Source: Acanthacorydalis orientalis
Taxonomy: Eukaryota > Arthropoda > Insecta > Megaloptera > Corydalidae
Direction of reading: 5' to 3'
NCBI GenBank assembly: GCA_034766995.1
Contig: CM068313.1
Coordinates: 18,974,012 to 19,038,011, forward strand
Length of the DNA: 64,000 bases
Shown: in pieces, positions 51,223 through 63,829 of the stretch
How the letters are laid out: the number at the start of each line of letters is the position of its first letter
How positions within the stretch are numbered: position 1 is the stretch's first letter
Translations under genes and position numbers: made by a program
The notes under the pieces: generated by a model
The model's database searches: none
What the model was told of the DNA's origin: nothing
What the model saw: only the letters and a program-made list of their open reading frames with translations

Positions 51223-51436
51223 TTAGTTTATTAAAGTGTTGCAATATTTATGGTCATGTTTTCTACATGATATTAATTAGCTCATTGTTAAATGAACAGT
51301 GCAATTTCAAAAAAAGATCTATTTATAGAGACAAAAAGGTTATTGTATAAATAAGTTGGTAGCTATTTATGAAGACTTATTTTACTGTGTATTAAAAACT
51401 GTATAGTTATAGAAAGGCAATATTCTCATAATGTAA

Positions 51437-51442
51437 AATAAA
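51437..51442 (+). terminator. stardust poly(A) signal
   Basis: AATAAA 215 bases past the stardust stop (context GTAAAATAAAAAGTC). The dysbindin stop codon lies only about 100 bases further on the other strand, so the two 3' ends are tightly convergent. Confidence 0.5.
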
Positions 51443-51540
51443 AAGTCTGTAAATACACAATATAAATTATTCATTAGTTTAATTACAAATATATATTTAT
51501 GTTAAAACACAAATTGATAATTACAATATAGTGGTATGGC

Positions 51541-52457
51541 CTATTTATTAAGAAAATCATCCAACTCTTCAGTAGAACAGTCTAAATGAACATCTTCTAA
51601 TGATTTTTCTTCTATCCTTGATAGCACTTCTGTAAATGAAATTATTTGTTTTTAAAATTAAATCACTTCATAAGATCTGTTTTTATATAATTACTTGGAA
51701 TTATTCCTCCTTGTTTAAAAGCTTGTATATCATTTTCAAAGGCTTCTTGACAAACTTTTTGTCTCTCTTGTAGTGATTGTCGTTCATTATGTTCATAATC
51801 TAACATGAACTGTGCATGTTTAGCAGCGAGTTCTTGCCGTACTAACTCGAGATTTGCTATAATTATTAACAACTATTATAATATATTTTAAGTTTTCACT
51901 GTATTGGAACAAATACCTAATTTTTTTTCTTTGTATAAAGCAAGCTGAAATCTATGTTCAAGTTGTTTTTCTTGCAAATCTGATGATTCCATTATATCTT
52001 CTAACTGAATTAAGACTGTTTCTATTGTATGAAATTGAACTTGAAGATCTTGTACTTTCTTAACACAATTTTTTAAAATGTGCGACACCGATGTAGCATC
52101 ACTTAATACTGAGTTCAAATTACAAATCGTTTTATGAAAAGTTTCACATTTATTATGCATAGAATTAATTTTTGATGCTAGTTTTTCCGCCACATTTACG
52201 TTTTGTTCACTTGCTGCATGAATTGCGGCCCATTCATCCTGATATTTCGTTAAAATTGCAGCACCAGCGTTTATGTTTACATTTATTTCATTATTATTGG
52301 ATGAAACTTCATGGTCACTTTTGAATACATTAACACCATCTTTAACTACTGAAAATATCCGGTCTCTTATAACATCAAACATATTCTGTAAATTAACAAT
52401 AAAAATTAAGAATGTTTACATGAATACGTATCATTTTGAAACTTTAGTACATACCAT
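51541..52457 (-). CDS. Dysbindin (BLOC-1 subunit)
   Basis: Four coding exons on the minus strand: 52455-52457, 51917-52385, 51695-51856, 51541-51629; 240 aa. Dysbindin is a BLOC-1 subunit acting in endosome to lysosome-related-organelle trafficking and, in flies, in presynaptic homeostasis. Seen: LTKYQDEWAAIHAASEQN (equivalent of YEDTWAALH in human DTNBP1), long heptad-rich coiled coil, KHAQFMLDYEHNERQSLQER and KVCQEAFENDIQAF (equivalents of HAQKVLEMEH, LKERQKFFEEAFQQDM), and a C-terminal acidic EDVHLDCSTEELDDFLNK that parallels human SDQEALDVFLNSG. The first exon contributes only the ATG codon; a downstream ATG two codons later (52382) would serve if exon 1 is read differently. Shorter than human (351 aa) because the disordered tail is absent. 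Confidence 0.9.
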
Positions 52458-52651
52458 CAATATTGAGATATAGTTTCTTCCTTACATACAAAATGTCAAA
52501 GTATTGCTACTCTAATTGTTAAGTAACTCAAAGAGCCAACATATAAAAAATGTGTCAATGCTTCTTATTATTGGTAATACGATTCTATTTGAAACTAACA
52601 TCATGGTATTGTATACAACTGTCATTCTGCACAAATAACTGATTAATTAAT
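52458..52651. promoter_or_regulatory. Compact bidirectional promoter
   Basis: Only 194 bases separate the dysbindin start codon (minus) from the TMEM272-like start codon (plus). Both 5' UTRs and both promoters must lie here or overlap. No TATA box is obvious against the AT-rich background. Confidence 0.6.
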
Positions 52652-53734
52652 ATGTCGATTCAAATGCCTGCACACAACATTTATGATGGGTTATACAGAC
52701 AACAGGTATATTTATGTAATTTGATTAAATTAATTGATTTTTAAATATTTGATACTTGTGCTTTTTGATAGGCTCATTCGAATGATGGAAGTATTACACA
52801 AGTTCAAGAAGTTCAAATTCACAATCAAGGAATTACTCCTCCGCCTTCATACCATAATATACAAAGAGCAGTTATTGAAAATACAAGTCAGACAGCACCA
52901 CCCACATATGAAGAAGTCATAGATCCAAATGGTAAATGCCATCTTTAAGAATACTAATTTTATGGTATGAGTATTTTAAAATTATTGCAGCTCCTCCACC
53001 TTCTTATGATTCATTATTTGGAAGAGTTCGAGAAGCACATAAGTCAAGTAAAGGCGTTTTAGATTTTTTAAAAAATATGCTTATTTTATTACTTGGAACA
53101 TGTGAGTAATCATATATACTTCAAACATCTATTTCATATACACATATTTATTTATTTGTTAGTGGGTTGTTCAATAATCCTTGGAGTTACTATAGTAATA
53201 CCAATATGTATGATTGTTATTGGGTCAGTTTATCTTCATGATTGTCCACAAGGAGAATACATACCTGTATATTTACTAGTAGGAGGTAAGTATATATTTA
53301 GGAATTTGTTAAGTTTCATATTTATTCTGTATTCTATATAGGTGCATTTGGAGTATTAAAACAATTATTACATTTATCAACAAGAGTAAGACAGAGTGAA
53401 GATGAACAAGAAGAAGAAAGATTAAGGCAAAGTCCAACACAAACACTTATTAATTGTTTTATGTTAGGCTGGTTTATTATTGGTGAGTTTATTTATTTAA
53501 TATAATAATTAAGCAAGAAAAAATATTACAAATTATTTCTTTTTCATAGGTTCAGTGTGGGTGTATAAAGAGTATGAACCAAATTATGATTCAAATTTAC
53601 CAAAATATTGTAATAAAACATTATATTTGTTTGCATTTTGGTTGAACACTTCAGTGTATGTAGCATTAGGAGTTATAAGTATGTGTCTTTGCTCGATAAG
53701 TATTGCCAGCATTGTTTTTCAAAGAGATGTTTGA
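52652..53734 (+). CDS. TMEM272-like four-pass membrane protein with PPxY motifs
   Basis: Six exons: 52652-52705, 52772-52931, 52991-53101, 53163-53285, 53342-53482, 53550-53734; 257 aa. Function unknown. The N-terminal cytosolic part has three PPxY motifs (PPSY 42-45, PPTY 61-64, PPSY 74-77), the ligand type for WW domains of Nedd4-family ubiquitin ligases. Four hydrophobic segments follow: LILLLGTLGCSIILGVTIVI onward, YLLVGGAFGVL, LINCFMLGWFIIGSVWVY, and LYLFAFWLNTSVYVALGVI. Between segments 2 and 3 is a charged loop (RQSEDEQEEERLRQ). The arrangement resembles uncharacterised insect TMEM272-like proteins; the family name is from memory and less certain than the topology. The last exon has a GTATGT donor at 53679, so an alternative C-terminus is possible (listed separately). 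Confidence 0.85.
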
Positions 53735-53961
53735 ATTATTTTTCTATGTTATTAATATATTACACTGTAAATGTAGTTAATTTATATAAATATTTATTAA
53801 TAATTTATTTTTTATATTGTTGAAGTTGTATATGCAGTTTTATAATGCCATATAGACAATGTAATTTTCTTACTTTCTTCCAAAAATTATCCATTTTTTA
53901 TATTTGTAATTTTATCTAAATGGATGTTTGTGACTATTGCTTACTTTAAGAGGTATGTATT

Positions 53962-53965
<4 letters not shown>

Positions 53966-54032
<67 letters not shown>

Positions 54033-54043
54033 CACACATACAT

Positions 54044-54093
<50 letters not shown>

Positions 54094-54127
54094 ATGTATA
54101 TATGTATGTATATATATATGTATGTAT
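53966..54127. repeat. TA/CA/TG compound microsatellite
   Basis: TA run, then CA, TA and TG blocks, about 160 bases in all, in the 3' region of the TMEM272-like gene. Confidence 0.9.
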
Positions 54128-54177
54128 CAAAGTAAATATATGACAAGTAGTTTCGATCTAGTTTTGTTTTAGTTTAG

Positions 54178-54278
54178 GAATTATCATAGAACATTGGAAA
54201 ATGACATATGCTGTTGACCAAAATAAGATGCTGGCCATGCACAAAGCATTTATAAATAAGAGTAAGGATGTATATTAG
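54178..54278 (+). CDS. Possible alternative last exon of the TMEM272-like gene
   Basis: Splicing 53678 (donor GTATGT) to 54178 (acceptor TTTAG) keeps the frame and replaces the end with 34 new residues (one codon spans the junction), RIIIEHWKMTYAVDQNKMLA onward, stop TAG at 54276-54278. The new tail is charged and cytosolic-looking. The intron would contain a 160-bp TA/CA microsatellite. Equally possible is that this is just 3' UTR. Confidence 0.3.
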
Positions 54279-54279
54279 A

Positions 54280-55995
54280 TCAGAGTAATTACAAATATTT
54301 TACAGTTTACAGAGGCTTCTGTGGTATTTCAAGATAATTAAACAAAATCCAGTCAAAATGTATATTACAGAAATTATATTGAAAAAAAAACAATTTGATA
54401 ATGTTCATTTTAAAAATTAGGTTTATTTCTTATCAGTGAATATCAACATGAAAAACAGATTATCTGTTTAAATATTTAGTTTGTTGCAGAAACAGAAAAA
54501 GATAATTATATTGAAATTAATATAGTTAAAAACTAAGCAGGAGCTATTTTAAATTAAAAAAACTACTGAAAATCAAATATATTTTTTACTATGTAATTAA
54601 TTTTTTTGTTTTAAAATTAATTAATTTATGAAATTTATAAATTTTTTCAAACTTATAACAATTCTTGGTGTGGATAGACTGCAAAAAGTTTATGAACAGT
54701 TCCCATTTATTGTATTATAATTATTGTTAAACACATCCATATATTGACAAAATCAAACGCTATAACTCCAAAACTTAGTAATCTAAAAAGCTAAAATTAG
54801 GCGTACATATAGAAGAAAACATTGCTTTATGCACCTCAAGTGTATTATTTTTATTTTTTTATTGAACAGGGTTGTTTTATCCAATATTTTTTTCCATAAT
54901 AAACATTTAGAAAATTAAGTACAATGTAGTTCATAAAATTGTATTTTTAAATTATTGAATATTGAGATACAAACTTGAGACTTGAACAGTACCATGTATG
55001 AAAATAAGATCTCTAATAATTTTATAAGTAGGAAAATATTTATTGTACTGATCTATGTATACAAGTATACAGTATTATATATTCTACTAAAAAAATTTTT
55101 GGTCAACATGTGATGTTATTAATACCTTTAATTTTCACCATCAAATAGCAACACAAAGTAGCATAAGGATCGACACAATTTTGTCATATACTATGTATTT
55201 GTACATATGTATATTCAATATATGTACGTATATATGTATGTTGTATATTATTTTTGTATATATTTGTATTTTAATGTGGCCAATGTAAAATAATGTTATA
55301 ATTTAAATTTTATATGGAAAAACATATACACCTTTCGGCACCCATGTACACTTGGGGTGGATTGGGATTCAAATTTAAATGTGGAATTTTTTTTAAAATA
55401 ATACTACTTGGAACAGTTCTAAATAAAATTTTAAAAAAATGGATGATAAAAAGCTTACATTATTAAAATAAAATAGAAGAAAATAACAAATATTAGAATG
55501 TATTGTTAAGTAAAAATGCGTCAATAATTAATTACACATGAAATGTTTACTTAAAATCATGTTAGTAATAGTTTATTGACAGTATTTTCATGTAAGCTTT
55601 TGTTAGTAATCAGTTATAACATGGTATTATAAGTGTTAATAATGATGTGTAATGAAAATTAAAATAAGTAATGAAAATGGTTTGAGAATAAAAAAATATT
55701 TACAAATTTTGAAAAACAACAGTAATAACTTAATATATGTTGTTATACTTAAAATTTGCTATTTAAATATTATTCAGAATAATCTTGCTTGAAATCTGAG
55801 TCATACAGTTATAATAAAAAGTATTGCTTCCATAAAATAATAATGGGATTATAATTCTAATATTATATTACATTAACTTGCTTTTTTGAACAACTGTATA
55901 TCATTTTCATCAATACCATCAAGAACTTTTCCACCATGGTTAAAAATGTTCTTTTGGAAAAATGATTAGTGTGTGTGTCTATATATATATATACG

Positions 55996-56034
<39 letters not shown>

Positions 56035-56109
56035 ATATATATATATATATATATATGTGTATATATATATATATATATAAATGTATGTATGTATATATAT
56101 ATGTATATA

Positions 56110-56153
<44 letters not shown>

Positions 56154-57731
56154 CATGTATTTTAATTTAAATTTTATTAGAAACCTTTTTTTAACAAATT
56201 CTTTTGTTTATATTTCATCAGTAAATTATAATTCACCAATTATTAGAATTAGAAGAGAATTGAACCTATTTTAAAGAAAATTTGATAAAGTATTTGATAA
56301 ATTTGATAAAATATAAATTGAATTTAGTTTGTTTTGCATTTTTCCCTCAATAAGTTGTTTACTTTGATTTTATATTACATAGTACTTTAAAGATAGCCAA
56401 AATGTAACCTGATTAATGTAGAATTTTCTGCATTTTTCAAATTGTCAGTTCACATGTAATGAACATGTCATATATGGACATACAAATATATATATATATG
56501 TAGAGAGAGAGAGAGAAAGATTAAGATTAAAGTATTTTTGTTAAAATTTATTTTTTATTGGAGAATGAAAGTATTGATGTTATATACAATTTAATATTTT
56601 GTTAGTGTTACTATGACAGAAATTAAAGAAAATAGTTATAATTTCAAAATGATTATATATATATATATATATATATATACAAACATATAGACACACATGT
56701 ACACACACATACATATATAGTATGTGGGTGTATGTGTATATTTTGTTATTTTCACACATACCCCATATAAATCTATATGTAAACAAATTATTCAAATGTT
56801 ACTCCATTTGTAAAACAGACACTTATCATACTATTTCACCTTGTAAAAAGTCACTACAACAAATAAACATTTTTTACTTTTATTGGTAGTATATGTACAT
56901 ACATACACTTGTAGTGATTTTGTACTCCTTAAAAATATTGTTCTATTCATTATTGTAAAATGTAAATACATTAACAGCAAATAGTTTTATAAGAAATTGT
57001 ATAACAAATATCACAATGATCTTTTACAAATACTATAATGAAATTTTGATAAATATAAGACTATCAAATTTCATTAATGTATGAAAACAATATTTCTATG
57101 ATAATGAAAATAAAATTACTCGATTATTTGAAATCAAATTATTTAAAAAAAAATAAAAAAGTTTTAATGATAATAAGCAGAGAAATTAAAACCTAATGCA
57201 ATGAAAATAATAAAAGAAATACAAATAAATATGGAGTTAAATTGCATTTATTCTGGAAAATGTTACTGTAATTTTCCAATATTGAAAAATTAAAATAAAC
57301 TATAAAAAAACATGAATGCTATATTTTAAAATATTCCACAATAACTATTGTATCTTAAGATTATAAAATGATGTAAATTAAATTACTTTCATCATAGTGA
57401 ATGTCACTGAAATAAAATAAGCATTTATTTGTAATATTTAAATTTTTTATACAATAAGTAATTTTTTTAGCCATATATTTTTATTAAAAGATTATTTAAT
57501 ATTAAAGTATTATTTATTTATAATATGTATTTTATTTCATTTATTGTTTAATCCTTTACTATGTAACAAATGAAGATGTAACTGTATTTTATTTTCCTAT
57601 TGTTTTAAATTCTTATTCATTTGAATTAAATATCTTTAACTGCAATTATAATGTATATTCGTTTTGAAACAAACATAAAATATTATTTTTTTATTATGAC
57701 TTTTAAATTAAAAAAGTCCCATTTAAACATT
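54280..57731. other. AT-rich intergenic DNA, no gene seen
   Basis: About 3.4 kb with no recognisable coding sequence on either strand. It holds a long interrupted TA/TG array (55969-56147), a short TA array (56655-56680) and a GA tract near 56500. TTTATT at 57690-57695 is a minus-strand AATAAA for the tetraspanin that starts upstream. Confidence 0.6.
55969..56147. repeat. Interrupted TA/TG array
   Basis: About 180 bases of TA with GTATG and GTGT interruptions, intergenic. Confidence 0.9.
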
Positions 57732-58673
57732 TTATAAGTATTGTATATGTGATATCTGAATTAAAGATATATGTGCTGAAGATTGTGTACTGGAGATTGA
57801 TGTATGTGCTGGTTGGGTTTTAACAGCATTATTAAGTAATATATCACTGGACATGATTTGTCTTGATTTATATTTTAAGTAAATAAAAGAAACAATAAAT
57901 ACTGCAAACAAATTTACAAATAAAACAATAAATCCTGTTCCCATTATTAATGATGTGTACCATGCTATACTAAAACCAATTATATCTAAACAACCTTCTT
58001 GGAAAACTAATTTTAATGATATATCATGTGGATAAAAATTTACAAAAGATGGTGAGTATGATTCTTCTATAAAATTATTTTGTTTATATTTTATATTTGA
58101 ATAAGATTTAATAGAATTTTTAGGTCCATTTTGATGGTAATCTCTTAATCTTTCAAAATCAGTTGAAGTTACTTCTTCACTAATATTTTCCTGTGTTGGA
58201 CAGTCCAATTCATCAACACAACAAGATAATGGAATTGATGTTCTAATTTTGTACCAATCTGAAGGATGTTCTACTCCACAACATTGGAAATTTTCTTGTG
58301 TATTATCCCAAGTAATTTTAATTAAAGTATTGATATCATAAAATAAAAATGATTGTGATAGAGATTTATTAAGTGCATTTTGATAAAAACCTACAGGATT
58401 GATTAATAAATATTATTAGTTTTATTTGTAAAAATATATTTATAAAATTTTCTGTACCTTTTCGTAATTTTACATATATAGAATTTGAATTAAAGTTATT
58501 CTTTATGTCTATTTTTTTAGAATACCAATCAAAATATAAATTTGTTCGATAAGTAACACTCATACTTATACCTATTATAAGCATTATCATTGATATTGAT
58601 AAAATTAATATTATCTGAAAGAAATTATTAAAAAGTTGTTTTACAAAATGATTAATTTTAGTTATTGCATAAA

Positions 58674-58745
<72 letters not shown>

Positions 58746-59322
58746 TGTATATTTGTTTTCATGAAATAAAATCATTGTATATTTGTCAAAACAGCTATTT
58801 AAAGCTAGAAATCATATTATATTATACACTTTTTTTATTATATTACACAAGATAGGGAAATACATTGTTTATATTAGCCGAATCACAATTTATATATTGT
58901 CCAATAATAAATTATTTTCAGTTATTAAGTTTAGTAAATACTCTTTTAAAAGAAATTATTTATAACATACCACATTTATTTACCTATATTGATTTTAACT
59001 AACTGATATTTAATAAACAAAAAATAATTATATTAATCTTAGCAAACAATGACAATAATAAAAAATATTAACTTATGTAATACAGTAAAAATATGTAAAC
59101 TTACCAAACGTAATAAATTATTATTTTTAAATGTTCTATTAGATGGCCATGCTAACCAACTACTTGCAAAATAAAGTATTCCTGCAGTAAAAAAAACGCA
59201 ACTAAAGCTCAAAAAAAACCCACTGTTTGTGAGATAAAGTGGATGCCTAAGGCTAAGAGTGATTGTACATACCATCACTGTAAGTGCTGAGCCAGAAATC
59301 TATATAAATAAATAAATACATA

Positions 59323-59364
<42 letters not shown>

Positions 59365-59547
59365 CGTGTGTGTATAATTTTGTGTATAAATATGTACATA
59401 TAAATTCAGATAGTTCTATTTTTTTAAATATATTAAATATATACATACCAACAGCATAATCGAACATAAACAAAGACAAAATCTACAAATAACTGAATTA
59501 TACAGTTCTTCAGTAAGAACTAATGGATTGAAATAAGATAATTGCAT
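57732..59547 (-). CDS. Tetraspanin (divergent, large extracellular loop)
   Basis: Four coding exons on the minus strand: 59449-59547, 59105-59299, 58458-58614, 57732-58390; 369 aa, phases consistent. Tetraspanins organise membrane microdomains with integrins and other partners. Seen: TM1 about 18-47 (CRFCLCLCSIMLLISGSALT), TM2 about 60-85, TM3 about 97-118 (LIILILSISMIMLIIGI), large extracellular loop with FQCCGVEHPSDWY, PLSCC, then Cys in ELDC and EGC (six-cysteine pattern), TM4 about 300-325 (GFIVLFVNLFAVFIVSFIYL) and a Ser/Thr/His-rich tail. The loop after PLSCC carries an unusual Asn/Tyr/Lys-rich insertion (about 215-275). At 369 aa it is longer than typical tetraspanins (220-300). Identity within the family is not clear. 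Confidence 0.9.
58676..58743. repeat. (TA)n microsatellite in a tetraspanin intron
   Basis: TA run of about 66 bases between exons 2 and 3 of the first tetraspanin. Confidence 0.9.
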
Positions 59548-60037
59548 TTGAAATATTTAGAAAATATCTATATTTGTATTAAATTCATTGTCATAATTTT
59601 TATTTTGAGTGTTCTGTAGTATTATATTACTAACATTTATTTTAATTATAAACCAAAACAAAGTAAATCAGAAAACTATTATATAACTATCAATGTTTAT
59701 AATTATTACTTGTAAATACGTAGATTTGTTCAATATTTGTATTGATTGTACCAAATAAAAATATTTTGACAACCAGACTGATATTATTTCATTTGTTTTA
59801 TTTTAAAAACAAATGAAATATACAATTAATAAAAATTTTAACATATTGGAAAAAGCAGTATTTTTTAAAAGTTCTTTGATATAATGCTTACAATTTAAAA
59901 GAGACATATATTATCATCTTTAATACATACATTTTATATATAAGAAGTCTTTAAAATAAAAAAAATCATTTAATTCTGGGACTTTTCAAAACAATATTAC
60001 GAAAAATATTATATTTTGTTTGTATTATATTTCCATA

Positions 60038-60042
<5 letters not shown>

Positions 60043-60103
<61 letters not shown>
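60043..60103. repeat. (TA)n microsatellite
   Basis: TA run of about 60 bases between the two tetraspanin genes, with a CACACA edge on the right. Confidence 0.9.
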
Positions 60104-60105
<2 letters not shown>

Positions 60106-60447
60106 GCATATATACATACATACACACACACACACTCACATGGTAGATTATTCTTTGTGGAATAATTTTAGGTGTTAACAAACTATTTATTTAATTTTAA
60201 ATATGAATATTTTATTTATTTTATGGTAATAAAAATTGAATGAAAAATGTTTTAATTATAAAATAACTAACAATAAATTTATTGATAATTGCTTGTTTTC
60301 TGTTGAAAACGAATTAATACAAATATATTAATAATAAATGAATTACACATTATACTTATATAATTATTCTAATATAAATTATATTTTTATAATATATAGA
60401 ATTGTAAATTAGTACATTATGTACTGACTAAAACAGGTACTTGTTTG

Positions 60448-61689
60448 TTAATCAATCATTTTGAAAAGTGCACAAGAAAATATCATTCCAAATATCTGAA
60501 ACATGAAACAATGGTTTAATTTTTTATTATGCAAATTATATTTATATATATATATATATATATATGTGTACACATACACACGTATGTCGTGTATGGTGTA
60601 TGTATAAACAATTTACTTTGATATTTAAAACATAACTTACCATTAGACAAGCAACACATATACCAGCTCCACCTATTATTGTAGCATGATCTCGAACATA
60701 GATTGAAGTAGCATTTAAGCAACCAGTAGGATAAAGTGTTACTGAACTTGGTGCACTTTGACAAGGTAACCGCTAAAATTATTTTTTTTAAAAATAATAT
60801 TACATAATATTATATTAGGTAGATAATATAATATAAAAGTTTGTTTTTTTAAACGCAATCGAAAATTTGTATTGAAAAATTACTGATTTTAAATTCATAA
60901 TCTTTTGGGTATCTGTCGGTTAATGGATAACCAAGGTTTTAAATATGGTTTTGTTGTCTGTTTCTGTACATGTATAAACTAATGCTGTAAAAAACAAGAG
61001 CCCGTATTCTAAGTTTTCCCGTTGTAAATTTCTTTGCATTTACAATATTTATTATTTGGGAAAAAGACATACATTTTTATGTTCTACAATCTATTTTATC
61101 TTTGTTTTACTTGTTTAGATTCTGTACATCATAGTGGGTCAAATAACAATGTTCATTTTTGTACATGTATGTGTGTGACTGTAAAAGCAATGTAAAAATT
61201 AACTAATACGCTAAGCAACGCTTTTTTTATAAATAACTATTGTTAAAACTAAATTTCACGATATATTATTTCATTGAAGTTAGCTAGACATGCACTACAA
61301 TTTAGTCGGTTATACCAAAGTTTATAGAAACATAAATATTTTGTACAGATGTACAGTCGATTTATTTTTCAGTATTTTTAGTTTTAAAAGATGCCTTTAT
61401 GTCATAAAACAACACCATTTTAATATAAAGCATATTATTTTATTAGTAAGATATTTTTAACATTACATTTATTCTGCAACTACAAGATGAATAAATATTT
61501 GTTTTATTCCATTATATAAAAAAAAATTTGGCAGCAAAATATTATATAATAATTTTTTAATTTTAATTTGTAAATGAAATATAATAGACATGGTCGAAAA
61601 TTTTAACAGGGTTAGTATCTATGTATAATTTACAATATATAAGTATGTGCTATAAATGTGATATAAGATGTACAAAATATGTGATAGTC

Positions 61690-61743
<54 letters not shown>

Positions 61744-63093
61744 GAAATTTTAATATATAAATATTATAAATACCTTTCCTGGAATTGGTTCACGACAACA
61801 TGAATTTGGAATTTGATCTAACCAATCATTGTAATTATTGACACCGCAGCATTCCAAACGTTGCTGTGTATCATCCCAAGCTTCTTTAATAATTCGTTTA
61901 GATCCATACCATCGTAATGAACTAATCATTTCTTGTTCCATTGTATCAACTACTGTTTTTCGAAAAATAAATCCCAAAATACCACCAACGAGCATTGTTA
62001 CAAAAATGACAAAAGTAATGAAGAAGTACTGAAATATTTATTATTATTAAGTGAATTACCAATGACAATTAGTCGTAGTGATAATTTATTTGTTACTGAA
62101 ATTTTATAAATAAATAAATATTTTTATAGTATAATAGCGAATAAAAAATATATCAAGAAAATAATGAATATCTTTTTATATAAAAAAAATAATTTCATCG
62201 TCAAATTTCCATAAAACATTTTTTTTTTATTTTTCGTGTAGATCACCTCCTCTCAACGTCGCTCCCCCCGCTACACTCTACAAGTAGCACGTTAACCATT
62301 TCCATTCCCGATCATCAATGATTAGTTGATGGATATTGCGTTGTCTCTGTTCTGATGGATTGACATCAGTCACATGTATGTAGCTCTCTCACGGTGTACA
62401 ATGAAAGAGGTGTATACAATTTTAATGTAAAACTGATGATATTTATTCAAAATATTGTATTCACTAAAGCTTTAGAGTGAGGAAATTGTTACATATTTTA
62501 ACATTGTATTTTGTTGTTAATTTTTATAAACTTTTCCAATAAAAAAATTACGAATTACATTTTAGGTAGATTATTTGAGCGTGTGATTTGTTAATTTCTG
62601 TTATTTGTTAAGGGAGAGCGAGCGTCATCGAGAAGAGGGTAAAGACCCCGCCCCCCTTAAGGCCGGCGAACGTGGTGAGTAGGTGGAAGATCCCCTAGTA
62701 TTTAAAATATTTTTTTCAGATATTTGGTTCTGGAGCGATTTTTTATTTTCTTTTAAAAATATTTGAGTACCACTAAACAAAGTACTGATTATTAACTCGA
62801 ATTGATAAAAAAATATCAATTTATAAAAATGTTTTATGACAAACTTAAACAATATAAAAATAAGAGATATTTTTCCATTTTATTCTAGTAATCCAACTTT
62901 CTTTAGACGATCGTATGTTTAAAAAATTATCTATATTTTTATTAATAGAATAATATTTGTACATTTTTTCTAGTAATTTAATTAGAATATTTATCTATGG
63001 ATTGAGTCAGTTTGTACGTGTATTTATAATAACTAATAAGTTATATTTTGTCTATCATTTTAAGACTGCACACACACATACTTATACACACAT

Positions 63094-63128
<35 letters not shown>

Positions 63129-63555
63129 GTTAGTAAAAATTATAACAAATGCATACAAACATAAACACAGCTAAAACACGCGTTTTTTTTAAAAAAAATA
63201 TCTAATTGAATACGTTAATGTTTTGAGTTTCAATTAGATTGCAGAAAAAATATAGTTATATTAAAAATATTTATATTTAAATTACCATAAGCAGCATACA
63301 GCGGACTTCTCTTGAAGAACCTATACATCCAAAACAAGAAATTATTGTAACTAACGCTCCAGTAACAATCATAATATAAACAGCTCCCATTAATAAATTT
63401 GTTCCCAACAACTCATTGATGTATGATTTGTCAATAAGCATCCAAATTCCTATTCCAAGAAGAATAAATCCACCAATAAAAGTTATAAAGTTTATTATAA
63501 ACATGCTATATTTCATAAATTGACCGCATCCATCCATTTTACGGCCGTATCCCAT
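60448..63555 (-). CDS. Tetraspanin, CD151-like
   Basis: Four coding exons on the minus strand: 63286-63555, 61774-62028, 60641-60772, 60448-60495; 234 aa, all phase 0 junctions. Seen: MGYGRKMDGCGQFMKYSMFI, TM1 and TM2 (ILLGIGIWMLI; VTGALVTIISCFGCIGSSRE with the typical polar GCxGxxxE turn), TM3 (YFFITFVIFVTMLVGGILGF), extracellular loop with LECCGVNNYNDW, PNSCC, LPC and GC, and TM4 (IIGGAGICVACLMIFGMIFS). The TM4 and its FGMIFxC exit resemble vertebrate CD151/TSPAN11 group members. Lies 0.9 kb from the previous tetraspanin on the same strand, but sequence identity between the two is low. The first intron (62029-63285) carries a Helitron-like insertion. Confidence 0.94.
61694..61741. repeat. 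(TA)n microsatellite
   Basis: TA run of about 48 bases, 32 bases from the 5' splice site after exon 2 of the CD151-like tetraspanin. Confidence 0.9.
62234..62698 (+). mobile_element. Decayed Helitron-like element, copy B
   Basis: In the first intron of the CD151-like tetraspanin gene. Starts TCGTGTAGATCACC and ends GGAAGATCCCCTAG followed by T, fitting Helitron rules (5' TC, 3' CTRR, host T after). Shares with copy A the 5' segment around ATCGGGAATGGAAATGGTTA and the 3' segment around GAGAGCGAGCG and GTGAGTAGG. A worn trace of the helicase motif is visible near 62365-62400 (CATGTATGTAGCTCTCTCAC). It is frame-broken and non-autonomous. Confidence 0.6.
63073..63128. repeat. (CA)n(TA)n microsatellite
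   Basis: CA repeats passing into TA, in the first intron of the CD151-like tetraspanin. Confidence 0.9.
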
Positions 63556-63655
63556 TTTGAGAAATGTTTTTTATCACACGTATGTGATGTTTTATATTTG
63601 ATTAATTATATTGGTAAAATCCTGTAAAAAATAATTAATATGCATAACAGAAACA

Positions 63656-63829
63656 TATATATATATAGAGAGAGAGAGAGAAAGAGAGAGAGAGGGGGGG
63701 GGAGATTGAAAATGAAAAATTAATATAAAATATTCAAAAAGTAATTTAAATTGTGTTGTGTAGTTGGATTATAATAACATATGATTTACATTAGTTTTGG
63801 TTAACTTACATTATTTTATTGTTTTGTAT

